Assembly: GCA_945869475.1 (NCBI GenBank)
Contig: CAMBOV010000007.1
Coordinates: 62,001 to 126,000 of the forward strand
DNA: 64,000 bases
Source of the DNA: Singulisphaera sp. GP187
Lineage (GTDB): Bacteria > Planctomycetota > Phycisphaerae > Phycisphaerales > SM1A02
Reading direction: 5' to 3'
The position numbers and the translations under genes were made by a program. The notes beneath the pieces were generated by a model. The model saw only the letters and a list, made by a program, of their open reading frames with translations. It ran no database searches and was not told the DNA's origin. Each line of letters starts with the position of its first letter. Position 1 is the first letter of the stretch. Of the stretch, positions 62,174-64,000 are shown piece by piece.

Positions 62174-62860
62174 ATGGCTAATCCCATCATCGGAGTCACC
62201 GCAAATCTCGTTCGTGACGACAAGGGCCGTCCGCGCCACGAGGTGAAACACACGTACATCACTGCTGTTCTGCGTGCAGGTGGAACGCCGATCATCCTGC
62301 CCGCGATCGCATCATCGCGCGCCGCGATGCTTCGACTCGTCGACGGCATCATCATGACGGGCGGCGATGACATCGACACGCGACCCTTTGGAGTTGCACT
62401 GCACGAGCATGCACAGATCATGGATGGAGATCGGCAAGCCGCAGAAATCGCGCTGCTCGACGCGCTTGCACACCATCGGACACTTCCCGTGCTCGGCATC
62501 TGTCTTGGCATGCAGTTGATGGGTGTGCATGCTGGATGCGAACTCATCCAGCACATCCACGATCACAAACCTAACGGTGACCGTCACCGATTCGACAATG
62601 TGCATCCTGTTGAGAGTTCGATCGGCAGCGGAGACGTCGCAAGTTGGCATCACCAGGCACTCGCTGATGCGGGCACCTTCGAGGCCATTGGATGGAGCGA
62701 CGATGGAATCCTCGAAGCGATTCGAGATGCAGGCAAGCCTTTCTATGTGGGCGTGCAGTGGCATCCAGAGCGCACGCGCGACGCGACGATGGGCGATGGA
62801 GTGATCGCACAACTCATCGCGGCGGCGCGCATTCACGCACAGTCGACCGAGCGCGCATGA
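62174..62860 (+). CDS. Class I glutamine amidotransferase, gamma-glutamyl-GABA hydrolase (PuuD)-like
   Basis: A 228-aa amidohydrolase of the Peptidase_C26 family. It opens PIIGVTANLVRDDKGRP, has IIMTGGDDIDTRPFG, the nucleophile Cys in LGICLGMQLMGVHAG, and the His-Glu pair in VGVQWHPERT. In E. coli PuuD hydrolyses gamma-glutamyl-GABA in putrescine breakdown; other members act on different gamma-glutamyl amides. There are no puu genes nearby, so the substrate is open. It lies 25 bp before eboE, and its promoter (CATAAT) may drive both. Confidence 0.88.
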   Translation: MANPIIGVTANLVRDDKGRPRHEVKHTYITAVLRAGGTPIILPAIASSRAAMLRLVDGIIMTGGDDIDTRPFGVALHEHAQIMDGDRQAAEIALLDALAHHRTLPVLGICLGMQLMGVHAGCELIQHIHDHKPNGDRHRFDNVHPVESSIGSGDVASWHHQALADAGTFEAIGWSDDGILEAIRDAGKPFYVGVQWHPERTRDATMGDGVIAQLIAAARIHAQSTERA

Positions 62861-62885
62861 CCACCCCTCGCATGACCACCACGCC

Positions 62886-64000
62886 ATGACAACAACCGTT
62901 GGCAGCGCACTTCAACCACCGGCCGTTGTCGGCTACTGCACGAATGTGCATGCAGGTAGCACGTTGGCCACCACGCTCGCTGCACTCGATCGACACACGA
63001 CCGCTGTGCGCGAACTCGTTCAGCCAACAGGCCTCATGCCCATTGGACTCTGGCTGAGCGCCACTGCCGCGCGAGAGATTCGTGAAGATGCCGATGGCAC
63101 CGCGCGTCTGCGCGATTGGCTCTTCAATCGCGGACTCGTCGTCTTCACACTCAACGGTTTTCCGTACGGCGATTTTCACGCAGGTCGCGCAAAGAAGGCG
63201 GTCTATGAGCCGCACTGGGCTGATGTTCGTCGCGCGCTCTACACGATGTCGCTCGCGGACATCCTCGCCGACCTCTTGCCTGATGCGTCGATCGCGCCAG
63301 ACATCGCGGGCGAGGGATCGATCTCGACTCTTCCGCTGGGATGGCGCTCAACATTCACTCAAGAGGGTTGCGGCGCGAGCATCGGATTGGCATCGGCGCA
63401 ACTCGAACAGGTTGCGCGCCATCTCAAACGCATCGAAGAGTCGCGCGGTGTCTGCATTCATCTCGACATCGAGCCTGAGCCTGGATGCGCGATCGACCGC
63501 GCGAAGGACATGGTCGATTTCTTCGAGCAGTGCGTACGTCCGACTGCTGAACTCTCCGACCCTCGCCGCTATCTGCGCGTCTGCCATGACATCTGCCACA
63601 GCGCGGTGATGTTCGAACCACAAGCCGAGGCACTCGAGACCTACCGACGCGCCGGTGTGCGTGTGGGCAAGGTGCAAGTCTCAAGTGCGATCACCTGCGA
63701 CGGCAGCGAGGGATCCTTTCGCGCGCTTCGACACTACGACGAGCCCAAATACCTGCACCAGACATGCGTGCTCGACGGCAAAGGCGAGGTGCATTTCTAC
63801 GAAGACCTGCTTCCCGCCTTCGATGAAGCGCCCGTTGGAATCTGGCGCGTGCACTTTCATGTGCCTGTCGATCGCGAAACGCTCGGCGCGCTTGGAACAA
63901 CCCGCCATGAGATTGCGGAGTGCTTCGCTCACATCAAGCCAGAGGATGGCATCCGCCACTACGAGGTCGAGACGTATGCGTGGAACGTTCTGCCTGTCGA
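62886..64000 (+). CDS. eboE: EboE metabolite traffic protein (C-terminus beyond window)
   Basis: The frame from ATG 62886 runs to the edge with no stop (371 complete codons), nearly the usual EboE length of about 390-400. The fold is a xylose-isomerase-like TIM barrel: VVGYCTNVHAGSTLATTLAA at the start, LVVFTLNGFPYGDFHAGRAK, CIHLDIEPEPGCAI, YLRVCHDICHSAVMFEP and GIWRVHFHVPVDRETLGALG. The conserved His, Glu and Cys residues suggest metal binding. These features match the EboE family of the ebo cluster. eboC and eboF may follow to the right. The short overlapping ATGs upstream (62857, 62874) are in other frames. Confidence 0.85.
   Translation, partial: MTTTVGSALQPPAVVGYCTNVHAGSTLATTLAALDRHTTAVRELVQPTGLMPIGLWLSATAAREIREDADGTARLRDWLFNRGLVVFTLNGFPYGDFHAGRAKKAVYEPHWADVRRALYTMSLADILADLLPDASIAPDIAGEGSISTLPLGWRSTFTQEGCGASIGLASAQLEQVARHLKRIEESRGVCIHLDIEPEPGCAIDRAKDMVDFFEQCVRPTAELSDPRRYLRVCHDICHSAVMFEPQAEALETYRRAGVRVGKVQVSSAITCDGSEGSFRALRHYDEPKYLHQTCVLDGKGEVHFYEDLLPAFDEAPVGIWRVHFHVPVDRETLGALGTTRHEIAECFAHIKPEDGIRHYEVETYAWNVLPV

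Noticed and set aside
1-64000. CRISPR arrays, insertion sequences, phage genes or rRNA
   Set aside because: Looked for spaced repeats, transposase or integrase motifs and rRNA; none seen on reading. Full computation of repeats was not possible.

Overview
The window reads as bacterial chromosome of roughly 60% GC, densely packed and with many 1-14 bp gene overlaps of the GTGA/ATGA type. It has no insertion sequence, prophage, rRNA operon or CRISPR array that I can see. The gene mix suggests a planctomycete, possibly of the Phycisphaerae: multiheme PA14-cytochrome and beta-propeller pairs, GH95 and GH38 glycosidases, Cys-rich secreted proteins beside a MacB-like exporter, and an ebo cluster. 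This is inference from content, not a phylogenetic result.

Layout. 1-2394: an MBL-fold persulfide-dioxygenase-like gene cut by the left edge, a catalase remnant with only the C-terminal end, a DinB-like gene and an SGNH hydrolase. 2471-5055: a 530-aa protein ending in a DUF2325-like domain, convergent with an HNH nuclease. 5363-8452: GH38 alpha-mannosidase. 8516-15480: a six- to seven-gene export locus (Cys-rich secreted protein, TolC-like, HlyD-like, ABC ATPase, two FtsX-type permeases, Cys-rich lipoprotein). 15503-19814: lipoprotein, GNAT, delta-9-type desaturase, fumarase C and a two-domain VOC protein, all minus strand. 19931-24404: MHS-type transporter, phosphodiesterase-TPR fusion, chorismate mutase-prephenate dehydrogenase. 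24533-26768: tRNA-Pro, an SMR exporter pair, an orphan nuoA and a compositionally odd membrane protein. 26871-39328: GH95, M28 peptidase, gcvP, and a phosphatase-mgtE-PP2C-methyltransferase operon.

39386-50971 is a catabolic block: three crotonase paralogues, an acyl-CoA dehydrogenase, a leucine-dehydrogenase-like enzyme, and E1alpha, E1beta and E2 of a 2-oxo acid dehydrogenase. Together these could deaminate, oxidatively decarboxylate and beta-oxidise branched-chain amino acids. E3 is not in the window. A TrmH/SpoU methyltransferase and an HtrA protease follow, closed by a strong terminator.

53037-64000 holds an ebo-type cluster in two parts. eboD, a 105-aa unknown and eboB lie at 53037-55317, and eboE starts at 62886 and runs off the right edge. 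An SDR, a small membrane protein, a SIMPL protein, a five-heme cytochrome, a beta-propeller protein and a class I glutamine amidotransferase lie between them.

One window-wide pattern stands out. About 19 genes at transcription-unit starts have a -10-like hexamer (TANNNT or CATAAT) mostly 6-10 nt before the start codon and no Shine-Dalgarno, which suggests widespread leaderless transcription.
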